Assembly: GCA_001464815.1 (NCBI GenBank)
Contig: LNDW01000003.1
Location: 1-64,000, forward strand
Length of the DNA stretch: 64,000 bases
From: Betaproteobacteria bacterium Ga0077527
Lineage (GTDB): Bacteria; Pseudomonadota; Gammaproteobacteria; Burkholderiales; SG8-41
Reading direction: 5' to 3'
Below the pieces are notes generated by a model that had not been told where the DNA came from, searched no databases, and saw nothing but the letters and a program-made list of their open reading frames with translations. Positions 54,716 through 64,000 of this stretch are shown here, piece by piece; the first letter of the stretch is position 1, and every line of letters starts with the position of its first letter. The translations under genes and the position numbers were made by a program.

Positions 54716-55156
54716 ATGCCACGTCCGCTCGTCCTCGACAGCAACGTCTGGCTGGACTGGCTGGTATTCGAGGACGCCGCGCTCTCGGTATTGCGTGCCG
54801 ATGTTGCAGCAGGCCGCGCCGAAGTGATCATTGACGCCGCCTGCCTTGAAGAACTGACACGCGTACTCGCCTATCCGCTGCAACGCTGGACACTGGATGC
54901 CGACGGCATCGAACGCGCGCTCGGGCAATGCCGGCAACTGGCGCGGCTGGTGGTCACGCCACCCGGGCTGCAATTGCCGCGCTGCGCCGATGCCGATGAC
55001 CAGAAATTCCTCGAACTTGCCGCAGGCCATTCCGCGTTTGCCCTGCTCAGCCGCGACCGCGAACTGCTGCGCATGTCACGGCCCCGTCATGCACTGCCGT
55101 TCCATATCGTGACTCCAGCCGCATATGCGGCGCTGCCGCGCGTAGAATCGCGGTAA
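54716..55156 (+). CDS. PIN-domain protein (putative toxin component)
   Basis: A 146-residue PIN domain of the PIN_3 type: acidic residues in LVLDSNVWLDWLV (5-17), EELTRVLAYP near 46-55, ADADDQKFLELA near 88 and LLSRDRELL near 108. This family is often annotated as a toxin, but no antitoxin gene precedes it here, so a housekeeping or orphan nuclease is as likely. Confidence 0.82.
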   Translation: MPRPLVLDSNVWLDWLVFEDAALSVLRADVAAGRAEVIIDAACLEELTRVLAYPLQRWTLDADGIERALGQCRQLARLVVTPPGLQLPRCADADDQKFLELAAGHSAFALLSRDRELLRMSRPRHALPFHIVTPAAYAALPRVESR

Positions 55157-55189
55157 GTGGTCGCGCCACCGGCGCCGGAGGAGATCATC

Positions 55190-56071
55190 ATGGAAGTCAT
55201 CAAACTGGGACCCGGATTTGCCGCGGAAATCCGCGGGGTTGGCATGGCCGAAGTGGCTGCCGACGAAGCGGTCTATACCGCGGTACGCGCCGTTTTTGAA
55301 GAACATTCGGTGCTGGTGTTCCGCAGGCAGCCGATCACCGACGAACTCCAGCTTGCCTACTCCAAACGCTTTGGCCCTCTCGAAACGGCCAAGGCTGCCT
55401 CCCGTGGCGAAGGCACGCAGTTCAGCATACTCACCAACGTCGAGCCTGACGGTTCGCTGGTCAAGCCCGGCCACAAGGAAGAATTGCGCGCCCGTGCCAA
55501 CCAGCTCTGGCATACCGACAGCTGCTTCAAGATTCCGCCGGCACTGGCTTCGGTGCTGTCGGCGAGAACCATCCCCACCCATGGCGGTGAAACCGAATTT
55601 GTGTCGATGCGCAACACCTGGCAGCGCCTGTCCCCGGAGCTGCGGGCGCGGCTCGACGGCGCCTGCGCCTGGCATGACTACGCACATTCCCGCGGCAAGA
55701 TTGCCCCGCATCTGGCTTCGGAACGCGAGCGCTCGGTGATGCCCCCCGTTTCGTGGCGCATGCGCTGGCGCAATCCGGTGAACGGCCGTGATGCGCTGTA
55801 CATCGCCTCTCACACCTATGCCATCGACGGCCTGTCGCGTGAAGACTCGCTGCGACTGATAGACGAACTCACGGCGCTGGCCACACAGCCGGAGCAGATT
55901 TACCAGCATCGCTGGCAGGCCGGCGACGTGGTGATGTGGGACAACCGTGCCACGATGCATCGCGGCCGGCCCTGGCCCGAAGACCAGCCGCGCTACATGA
56001 TCCGCACCACGATTACCGCCACCGATGCCGACGGCCTTGCTGGAATGTGGCCGCAACGCAGCGCTGCCTGA
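55190..56071 (+). CDS. TauD/TfdA-family 2-oxoglutarate-dependent dioxygenase
   Basis: A 293-residue non-haem iron dioxygenase. HTDS near 110 gives the first His and Asp of the iron triad, MHRGRPW near 263 the distal His, and RYMIRTTITA near 275 the 2-oxoglutarate-binding Arg. ATG 55190 follows GGAGGAG. Possible substrates are sulfonates or aryloxyalkanoates, as in TauD and TfdA, but no sulfonate transporter is adjacent. Confidence 0.9.
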   Translation: MEVIKLGPGFAAEIRGVGMAEVAADEAVYTAVRAVFEEHSVLVFRRQPITDELQLAYSKRFGPLETAKAASRGEGTQFSILTNVEPDGSLVKPGHKEELRARANQLWHTDSCFKIPPALASVLSARTIPTHGGETEFVSMRNTWQRLSPELRARLDGACAWHDYAHSRGKIAPHLASERERSVMPPVSWRMRWRNPVNGRDALYIASHTYAIDGLSREDSLRLIDELTALATQPEQIYQHRWQAGDVVMWDNRATMHRGRPWPEDQPRYMIRTTITATDADGLAGMWPQRSAA

Positions 56072-56088
56072 ACACGGCCTGCAACATG

Positions 56089-56118
56089 AATAAGCCGCGC
56101 AGTGCGCGGCTTATTTCT
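56089..56118. terminator. Bidirectional intrinsic terminator
   Basis: A perfect 12-bp stem AATAAGCCGCGC/GCGCGGCTTATT (56089-56100 with 56104-56115) with an AGT loop, lying between the convergent dioxygenase and Bug genes. Confidence 0.85.
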
Positions 56119-56133
56119 TGGGCCTTGACGTGT

Positions 56134-57108
56134 TCAGGCCTTGATGCCCACGGCCCGGATCACCTTGCCCCATTTGTCGTATTCAGACTGGATGAAGCGG
56201 CCGAATTCCGCCGGTGTTGACGGTGCCGCGTCGGTGCCGGCACGCCGGAAACCTTCAACGAGGTCCGGCGACTTCAGTATCACCGTGGTTTCCCGGTGCA
56301 GCAGATCGATGATTGCCTTCGGTGTCCCTTTCGGCACCGACATGCCCATCCAGAACGTCGCCTCGTAGCCGGGCACACCCGCTTCAGCAATGCTCGGCAC
56401 GTCGGGCATCTGCTGCGAACGTTGCGCGGTGGTCACGGCCAGTGCCAGCAGGCGGCCCGCCCGGTGGTGCTGCAAGGCAATCGCGATGCCCGGGAAACCG
56501 ATCTTGACCTGGCCGCCGAGCATGTCCGCGATGGCGGCGCCGCTGCCCTTGTATGAAATATGGGTAACCTTGATGTTGGCCATGGACATGAACAGTTCGC
56601 CGAACAGATGCTGGCCGCCGCCGGTGCCGGACGATGCCCAGTCGAGCTTGCCTGGCTGGCTGTTGGCCAGGGCGATCAATTCCTTCACCGATTTCGCCGG
56701 CAACGTGGGATGTACCATCAGCACGTTGGGCGCCGAGCCGAACTGCGTCACCGGCACAAAATCCTTCAACGGATCATAGGACAGCTTGGCGTAGACATGC
56801 GGGCTGACCACAAAAGGTGTTGCGGCCTGCAGGATGGTGTAACCATCAGGCTCGGCTTTTGCAGCCACTGCGGTGCCCAGCGCGCCGCCCTGCCCCGGAC
56901 GGTTATCGATGACGAACTGCTGGCCCAGACGTTCGGCGAGTTTGGCCGAGGTCAGCCGTGTCGGCACGTCGGTGGCACCGCCTGCGGCAAAGGGAATGAT
57001 CATGCGCACCGGACGCTGGGGGTAAGCCTGCGCCGCCAGCACGCTGCCGGCCGTCATCATCAGTGTCAATCCCAGCGGTAAACTGCTGCGTTTCAAGCTT
57101 CGATTCAT
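56134..57108 (-). CDS. Bug-family (TctC) periplasmic substrate-binding protein
   Basis: A 324-residue Bug protein with a signal peptide (MNRSLKRSSLPLGLTLMMTAGSVLAAQA), then YPQRPVRMIIPFAAGGATDVPTR, VIDNRPGQGGALG and HISYKGSGAAIADMLGGQVK. Very similar in plan to the next Bug gene upstream (57262); the pair may be an old duplication. A terminator lies between them, so they are separate units. Confidence 0.92.
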   Translation of the reverse strand: MNRSLKRSSLPLGLTLMMTAGSVLAAQAYPQRPVRMIIPFAAGGATDVPTRLTSAKLAERLGQQFVIDNRPGQGGALGTAVAAKAEPDGYTILQAATPFVVSPHVYAKLSYDPLKDFVPVTQFGSAPNVLMVHPTLPAKSVKELIALANSQPGKLDWASSGTGGGQHLFGELFMSMANIKVTHISYKGSGAAIADMLGGQVKIGFPGIAIALQHHRAGRLLALAVTTAQRSQQMPDVPSIAEAGVPGYEATFWMGMSVPKGTPKAIIDLLHRETTVILKSPDLVEGFRRAGTDAAPSTPAEFGRFIQSEYDKWGKVIRAVGIKA

Positions 57109-57195
57109 GTTGTCTCCTCCATCGTTGTAATTGGTTTGATGCCGCCTGATTCCACCACCGCGTCATGTTAACAATGGCGCCGGATTCCGGTGTAC

Positions 57196-57224
57196 AAAAA
57201 ACAACGCCGCCCGAAGGCGGCGTT
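57196..57224 (-). terminator. Intrinsic terminator of the upstream Bug gene
   Basis: A 9-bp stem AACGCCGCC/GGCGGCGTT (57203-57211 with 57216-57224) with a TTCG loop on the minus strand, followed by a T-rich run (GTTTTTTGT). Confidence 0.85.
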
Positions 57225-57261
57225 GAGATCGATGATGCGGTGCAGCGTCCGCTTTACAGTC

Positions 57262-58242
57262 TCAGTTGATTTCAGCACCGCTGGCACGAACCACCTTGGC
57301 CCATTTATCGGCCTCGACCTTGATGAAGTCGAAAAACTTCTCCGGCGTGTCCTGCCAGGCCGGTTCCTGGCCCACGGCCTGCAGGCTCTTCGCCATTTCC
57401 GGCGACTTCAGCACCCGCAGCAGATCGCCGTGCAGGCGCATCTGCAGGTCACGCTGCAGACCCTTGGGGCCGGAAATGCCGAACCACGCCACCATCTCGT
57501 AGCCCTTGACCCCGGCTTCGGCAACCGTCGGCACCTCGGGCAGTTCCGGCGAGCGTTTGCCACCGGTCACGCCCAGCGCGCGCAGCCGGCCGGTCTTGAT
57601 GTGCGGCAGCATGCCGGCAATACCCGGGAATGCCAGCATCACCTGACCTCCGAGCAGATCGGTGGTCACCGGACCGCTGCCGCGGTACGGGATGTGGTTG
57701 ATCTTGATGCCAGCCATGTTGGCGAACAAGGCCCCGGTCAGGTGCTGGGTGCTGCCGTTGCCTGACGAGGCATAATCGATTTGGCCCGGACGTGCCTTGG
57801 CCAGCGCGATCAGCTCCTTGACCGATTTGGCCGGCAGCGAGGGATGCACCACCAGCACATTCGGTGCACTGGTGACCTGGGTGATGGGTGTGAAGTCATT
57901 GAGCGAATCGTAGGGCAGCTTCTTGTACAGGGCAGCACTGACAAAGTGGGTGTTGCTGATCATGAACAGCGTGTAGCCGTCGGGCGGTGATTTGGCGGCG
58001 ACGTCGGCGCCGATGGTGGATCCGGCACCGGGACGGTTGTCGACCAGCACCTGCTGCTTGAACTGGTCGGCAAGGCGCTGGGTGATGATGCGGCCCGGCA
58101 CATCGGCGGCACCGCCTGCCGAAAACGGGATGATCAGGCGCACCGGCTTGGCCGGAAAGGACTGCGCCGCGAGGGGTGCTGAAGCCACGGCGGACAGGGT
58201 TATGACCGCGGTCAGAACATGCTTGCAAGTTATTGATTTCAA
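57262..58242 (-). CDS. Bug-family (TctC) periplasmic substrate-binding protein
   Basis: A 326-residue Bug protein with a signal peptide ending at APLAAQS, then FPAKPVRLIIPFSAGGAADVPGRI, LVDNRPGAGSTIG, HIPYRGSGPVTTDLLGGQV. No ATG start is available. TTG at 58240-58242, with GGAG nine bases upstream, is preferred over a TTG at 58257. Ligand unknown. Confidence 0.9.
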   Translation of the reverse strand: MKSITCKHVLTAVITLSAVASAPLAAQSFPAKPVRLIIPFSAGGAADVPGRIITQRLADQFKQQVLVDNRPGAGSTIGADVAAKSPPDGYTLFMISNTHFVSAALYKKLPYDSLNDFTPITQVTSAPNVLVVHPSLPAKSVKELIALAKARPGQIDYASSGNGSTQHLTGALFANMAGIKINHIPYRGSGPVTTDLLGGQVMLAFPGIAGMLPHIKTGRLRALGVTGGKRSPELPEVPTVAEAGVKGYEMVAWFGISGPKGLQRDLQMRLHGDLLRVLKSPEMAKSLQAVGQEPAWQDTPEKFFDFIKVEADKWAKVVRASGAEIN

Positions 58243-58339
58243 GATACTTTTCTCCAAATTTCAAGAGCGGCTGCAAAAACAGGCGCGCAATCATACCACC
58301 GAGAAATCAGATTCGCTTCATGCCCTGTATCTCAAAGCA

Positions 58340-58426
58340 GAAATGAAACGCCCTGCATCAAGCGGGTGAAATGAAATGCACCGCATCAAGCGGATAAAAA
58401 TGAAACGCCCCGCATTAAGCGGGGCG
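58340..58426. repeat. Three imperfect tandem repeats with terminator-like hairpins
   Basis: A unit of about 29 bp, AAATGAAACGCCCYGCATYAAGCGGG-like, occurs three times in a row. The last copy forms a perfect hairpin CGCCCCGC-ATTAA-GCGGGGCG (58406-58426). On the minus strand it is followed by TTTCATTTTT, so it can terminate transcripts coming leftward from clpB. Confidence 0.65.
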
Positions 58427-58758
58427 TGGTGCACCCTGAGGTGCGGGCACCTTGCGGTGCGGCGCCGCCAGAGCGGCGTCCTTTGATGAATGGCATCACA
58501 CCACTCCGGACTCAGGCGATCGCAGTGCGCACCGCAATCGTGGCAGGCGATATCCGGACGGTTGCCCGGAATCTCGCACGCGGCGCCGCGGGTACCGGCG
58601 ACACCGTGCTGCATGAATCTGATGCCAGTTTTACGCCCGTCAAAAAGTGGCGTCAACCCTCTTTTTCTGATTTGCGACGCCGCCATTGGCATGAAACGTG
58701 ACGTCGCAAAAAAACAAAAACTTAGGTCACGGTGTTAAAGCAATCTGCAGCAGCCGGT
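58427..58758. other. Intergenic region downstream of clpB (332 bp), no supported gene
   Basis: GC-rich, with several GGTGC-type short repeats near 58430-58480 and a small hairpin GGCGCCGCC region. A 124-codon minus-strand frame (58318-58692) crosses it but runs into the tandem repeats and shows no recognisable family, so it is not called. Confidence 0.4.
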
Positions 58759-61356
<2,598 letters not shown>

Positions 61357-61450
61357 CGTTGTTCCGTAACGAAATGATCGATGGCTCAGAGATGGGGCTC
61401 CGGAGCGGAAATTTCAATGCATCCGGAAGGGGTATTCTTTCGTAAGAAAA

Positions 61451-61480
61451 TTATTAAATTAAAACAATGGCTTATAAAAA
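61451..61480 (+). repeat. Dispersed AT-rich repeat, copy 11
   Basis: Exact core AAAACAATGGCTTA at 61461-61474, preceded by TATTAAATT. Lies between clpB and the glutamate-synthase-like gene; core identical to copy 2. Confidence 0.75.
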
Positions 61481-61494
61481 AACTGGAAGCGGCG

Positions 61495-63018
61495 TCAGAG
61501 CGCAATGCTGCCCGGCATCACCGGCGCCGCGACCACGCCGCGCCGGCCGACCTCGGGATAGGGATGCAGCATGTTCAACGCGATGCTCTGGTTGGCGGTC
61601 TGCACGATGCGCACATGCTCGCGCTTCAGCTCTCGCGCGTGGCGGCAGCCACAGGCGTGGGCGATCATGTCGATCTCCTTGTTCATGTTGCGGCAGTAGT
61701 TCGCCACGCGCAGGTATTTCTCTTCCACCACCAGACCACGCTGCAGGCGTTTGTTATGGGTGGTGACCCCCGTCGGACAGGTGTTCTGGTGGCAGCGCAG
61801 CGACTGGATGCAGCCCAGTGCGAACATGAAGCCGCGCGCGGTGTTGATGAAATCGGCACCGACACACAGCGCCCAGGCCGCCTTGGCCGAGGTCACCAGC
61901 TTGCCGGCGGCCACCACCTTGACCCGTTCGCGCAAACCGGACTGGATCAGCGCATCAACCACCCGCGGCAGTGCTTCGGCAATCGGCAATGCCATGTGAT
62001 CCATCAATGTCTGCGGTGCGGCACCGGTGCCGCCCTCACCGCCATCAATGGCGATGAAGTCCGGCGCATATTCCGGACCACGGCGCAGGATCGCATCACA
62101 AAGATCGTTCATGAACGCCCAGCCGCCGATGGCAGTCTTCACGCCCACCGGGCGGCCAGTCAGATTGCGGATGTACGCCACCTTGTCAAGCAGCTGTTCG
62201 ACGTTGGCGATGTCGCGGTGGCGGTTGGGGCTGATCGAATCCTGACCGACCGGAATGCCGCGGATGCGTGCGATTTCCTCGGTCACTTTCTCGCCCGGCA
62301 ATACACCGCCTTTGCCCGGCTTGGCGCCCTGCGACAGCTTGATTTCGAAGGCCGCGACACGCTGCGCCAGCTCCTTCGCCTTCGCAGCCGAAAAACTGCC
62401 GTCCTGTTCGCGGATGCCGTACTTGGCAGTGCCGATCTGCATGATCACGTCGCAGCCGCCGGAGAGGTGGTATGGCGACAGCCCGCCCTCGCCGGTGTCC
62501 ATCCAGCAACCGGCGGCAGCGGCGCCGCGTGACAGCGCTTCAACCGCCGGCTGCGAAATCGCGCCGAAGCTCATGCCGCTGACATTGACGATGGATTTTG
62601 CCTCGAAAGGCCGGGCGCAGTAACCGTCACCGATCAGGATCGACGGCGTCGGCAGCCGGTCTTCCTCGAGCACCGGGTATGGATGATTGACAAAAATGAT
62701 CGAGCCCGGCGCGCTCAGGTCATTGGTCGAGCCGAAGCCGATGATGCCGCCCTCGTTCTTCGCTTCCTTGTATACCCAGCCGCGGGTGGCGCGGTTGAAG
62801 GGCATTTCCTCGCGGTCGTTGAGGAAAAAATACTGGCGGAAATATTCGCCGAGATTCTCGAAAAAGAAACGCAGCCGGCCAATCACCGGATAGTTGCGCA
62901 GCACCGTGTGCTTTTTCTGCGTGACATCGTGGATGATCAGGATGATCAGCCCGCCGATCAGCAGCAGGCCAAGCACCGTGCCGATGCCATACGACAGCAC
63001 GCCCATGAATCCGTCCAT
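61495..63018 (-). CDS. FMN-binding glutamate-synthase-like protein, membrane-anchored
   Basis: A 507-residue protein with an N-terminal membrane segment (about 6-32, LSYGIGTVLGLLLIGGLIILIIH) and a GltB-type FMN/Fe-S synthase domain: SGMSFGAISQPAVEALSRGA, GEGGLSPYHL, IKLSQGAKPGKGG, DGGEGGTGAAP and the Cys cluster CIQSLRCHQNTCPTGVTTH (3Fe-4S type). It lacks the glutaminase domain, so it is not a complete GOGAT; physiological role unknown. ATG 63018 follows GGAGGAG. Confidence 0.9.
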   Translation of the reverse strand: MDGFMGVLSYGIGTVLGLLLIGGLIILIIHDVTQKKHTVLRNYPVIGRLRFFFENLGEYFRQYFFLNDREEMPFNRATRGWVYKEAKNEGGIIGFGSTNDLSAPGSIIFVNHPYPVLEEDRLPTPSILIGDGYCARPFEAKSIVNVSGMSFGAISQPAVEALSRGAAAAGCWMDTGEGGLSPYHLSGGCDVIMQIGTAKYGIREQDGSFSAAKAKELAQRVAAFEIKLSQGAKPGKGGVLPGEKVTEEIARIRGIPVGQDSISPNRHRDIANVEQLLDKVAYIRNLTGRPVGVKTAIGGWAFMNDLCDAILRRGPEYAPDFIAIDGGEGGTGAAPQTLMDHMALPIAEALPRVVDALIQSGLRERVKVVAAGKLVTSAKAAWALCVGADFINTARGFMFALGCIQSLRCHQNTCPTGVTTHNKRLQRGLVVEEKYLRVANYCRNMNKEIDMIAHACGCRHARELKREHVRIVQTANQSIALNMLHPYPEVGRRGVVAAPVMPGSIAL

Positions 63019-63166
63019 GTGCCGCTCCTCCGCCTTCGGTTGACCCGCTCGGTTAAAATCCCGATCCAGCTTGTTGCCCACTATAGCAGCTTGCCGTTAA
63101 CGGCAAGTTTCAGCCTGCTCTGCAGCCCCTTTCGTAATCACCGTGCAACAAACGACCCTGTCGAAC

Positions 63167-64000
63167 ATGAATCTGAACGCAGACTTGACCGCAGAAATCG
63201 AACGCAATGTTACGGCTGCACTGGCCGAGGATGTCGCCGGCGGAGACCTCACCGCCCTGCTCACTCCGGACCACCCGGCTGCCGCCAGGGTGATCTGCCG
63301 TGAATCCGCGGTGCTTTGCGGCAGTGCCTGGTTCGAAGCCTGCATGCGCCGTCTCGATCCCGGCGTACACATCGCCTGGCAGGCCCGCGACGGCGACCGT
63401 ATCGAGCCCGGCACCCTGCTGTGCACTCTCCATGGCCGCAGCCGCGCCCTGCTCACTGGCGAACGGTCCTCACTGAATTTCCTGCAACTGCTGTCTGCAG
63501 TAGCCACCACGACCCGCCGTTATGTCGATGCCGTGGCCGGCACCCGCGCTGCGATCCTCGACACCCGCAAGACCCTGCCCGGCCTGCGCGTGGCGCAGAA
63601 ACACGCGGTGCTTGCCGGTGGCGGCATGAATCACCGCATGGGGTTGTGGGACGCGATCCTGATCAAGGAAAACCACATTGCCGCGGCTGGTGGTGTCAGT
63701 GCTGCATTACGTGCCGCAGCGGCGCAGGCAGATCAGGCGCAGTGGATACAGATCGAAGTCGAAACGCTGGATCAGCTGCGCGAGGCGATTGAAGCCGGCG
63801 CAAAGATGGTGTTGCTTGACAACATGAGCGTCGAGCAGATGCGCGAAGCGGTGAACTGGACTGCGGGCCGCGCCGCACTGGAGGCCTCGGGTGGCATCAC
63901 GCTGGACAATGTGCGGGCGATTGCCGAAACCGGGGTCGACCGTATTTCAATCGGCGCACTGACCAAGGATGTCAGCGCCATCGATCTGTCGATGCGTTTT
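63167..64000 (+). CDS. nadC: Nicotinate-nucleotide (quinolinate) pyrophosphorylase, 3' end beyond window
   Basis: The first 278 codons are visible; usual length is about 280-290, so only a few residues are missing. Converts quinolinate and PRPP to nicotinate mononucleotide in NAD synthesis. Visible: [25 protein letters not shown] near 98, [29 protein letters not shown] near 132-160, LIKENH near 166, EVETLDQ near 197, LLDNMS near 217, EASGGIT near 239. Start ATG 63167; GTG upstream are less likely. Confidence 0.94.
   Translation, partial: MNLNADLTAEIERNVTAALAEDVAGGDLTALLTPDHPAAARVICRESAVLCGSAWFEACMRRLDPGVHIAWQARDGDRIEPGTLLCTLHGRSRALLTGERSSLNFLQLLSAVATTTRRYVDAVAGTRAAILDTRKTLPGLRVAQKHAVLAGGGMNHRMGLWDAILIKENHIAAAGGVSAALRAAAAQADQAQWIQIEVETLDQLREAIEAGAKMVLLDNMSVEQMREAVNWTAGRAALEASGGITLDNVRAIAETGVDRISIGALTKDVSAIDLSMRF

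Noticed and set aside
58340-58426. CRISPR-like array
   Set aside because: Only three imperfect contiguous units with no spacers; no cas genes in the window.
58318-58692. 124-codon minus-strand frame downstream of clpB
   Set aside because: Runs into the tandem repeats, and its residues there merely translate the repeat.

Overview
The window looks like chromosomal DNA of a GC-rich betaproteobacterium, probably of the Burkholderiales type. The evidence is the block rluC-HAD-sppA / maf / yceD-rpmF-plsX-fabH-fabD-fabG-acpP-fabF-pabC-mltG-tmk-holB-tatD, the GTP-type PEP carboxykinase, RNase E, ClpB, and five orphan Bug-type (TctC) periplasmic binding proteins. No rRNA, tRNA or CRISPR array was seen.

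Layout. 1-4.0 kb: a defence island on the minus strand, with a resolvase, an adenine methyltransferase and a BsuBI/PstI-type endonuclease joined by 4-bp overlaps, plus a truncated AAA/OLD-type ATPase gene cut by the window edge. 4.5-17.2 kb: housekeeping and metabolic genes (ArsC-like reductase, tadA, L,D-transpeptidase, SDR, mtnA with a class II aldolase, ygfZ/ygfX, two MFS transporters, GST, pckG). 17.4-23.4 kb: an amide-catabolism cluster (amidase with AtzG-like partner, two Bug proteins, an asparaginase homologue with an altered catalytic residue, a second amidase). 23.6-43.1 kb: rdgC, rne, then the long rluC...tatD-ankyrin run with the type II fatty-acid synthesis operon.

43.14-44.85 kb: the most interesting segment. 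Two 28-bp dif-like sites in direct orientation flank 1,683 bp. The right one looks complete. The left one has a good XerC half, the same 6-bp centre, and a degraded XerD half. Between them are four small minus-strand genes, including an HTH protein resembling the XafT/VC1465 Xer-activation family, and a 230-bp tract packed with long hairpins like the origin/packaging region of a filamentous phage. I read this as a minimal Xer-exploiting integrated element (IMEX, or inovirus satellite) sitting in the chromosomal dif. FtsK-loading-type motifs found by eye point toward this place from both sides in 8 of 9 cases.

45.0-64 kb: trpS, yciO-like, PHP phosphatase, a duplicated membrane protein, HNH nuclease, rhlE, a four-domain rhodanese protein, yaiI, three Bug genes, thioesterase, PIN protein, TauD-type dioxygenase, clpB, an FMN-dependent glutamate-synthase-like protein, and a nearly complete nadC at the right edge.

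A second unexplained signal is an AT-rich repeat of about 30 bp, with core AWAACAATRRCTTA-like sequence, found in 11 intergenic sites (plus one weaker) spread over the whole window, at divergent, co-directional and convergent gene junctions alike.
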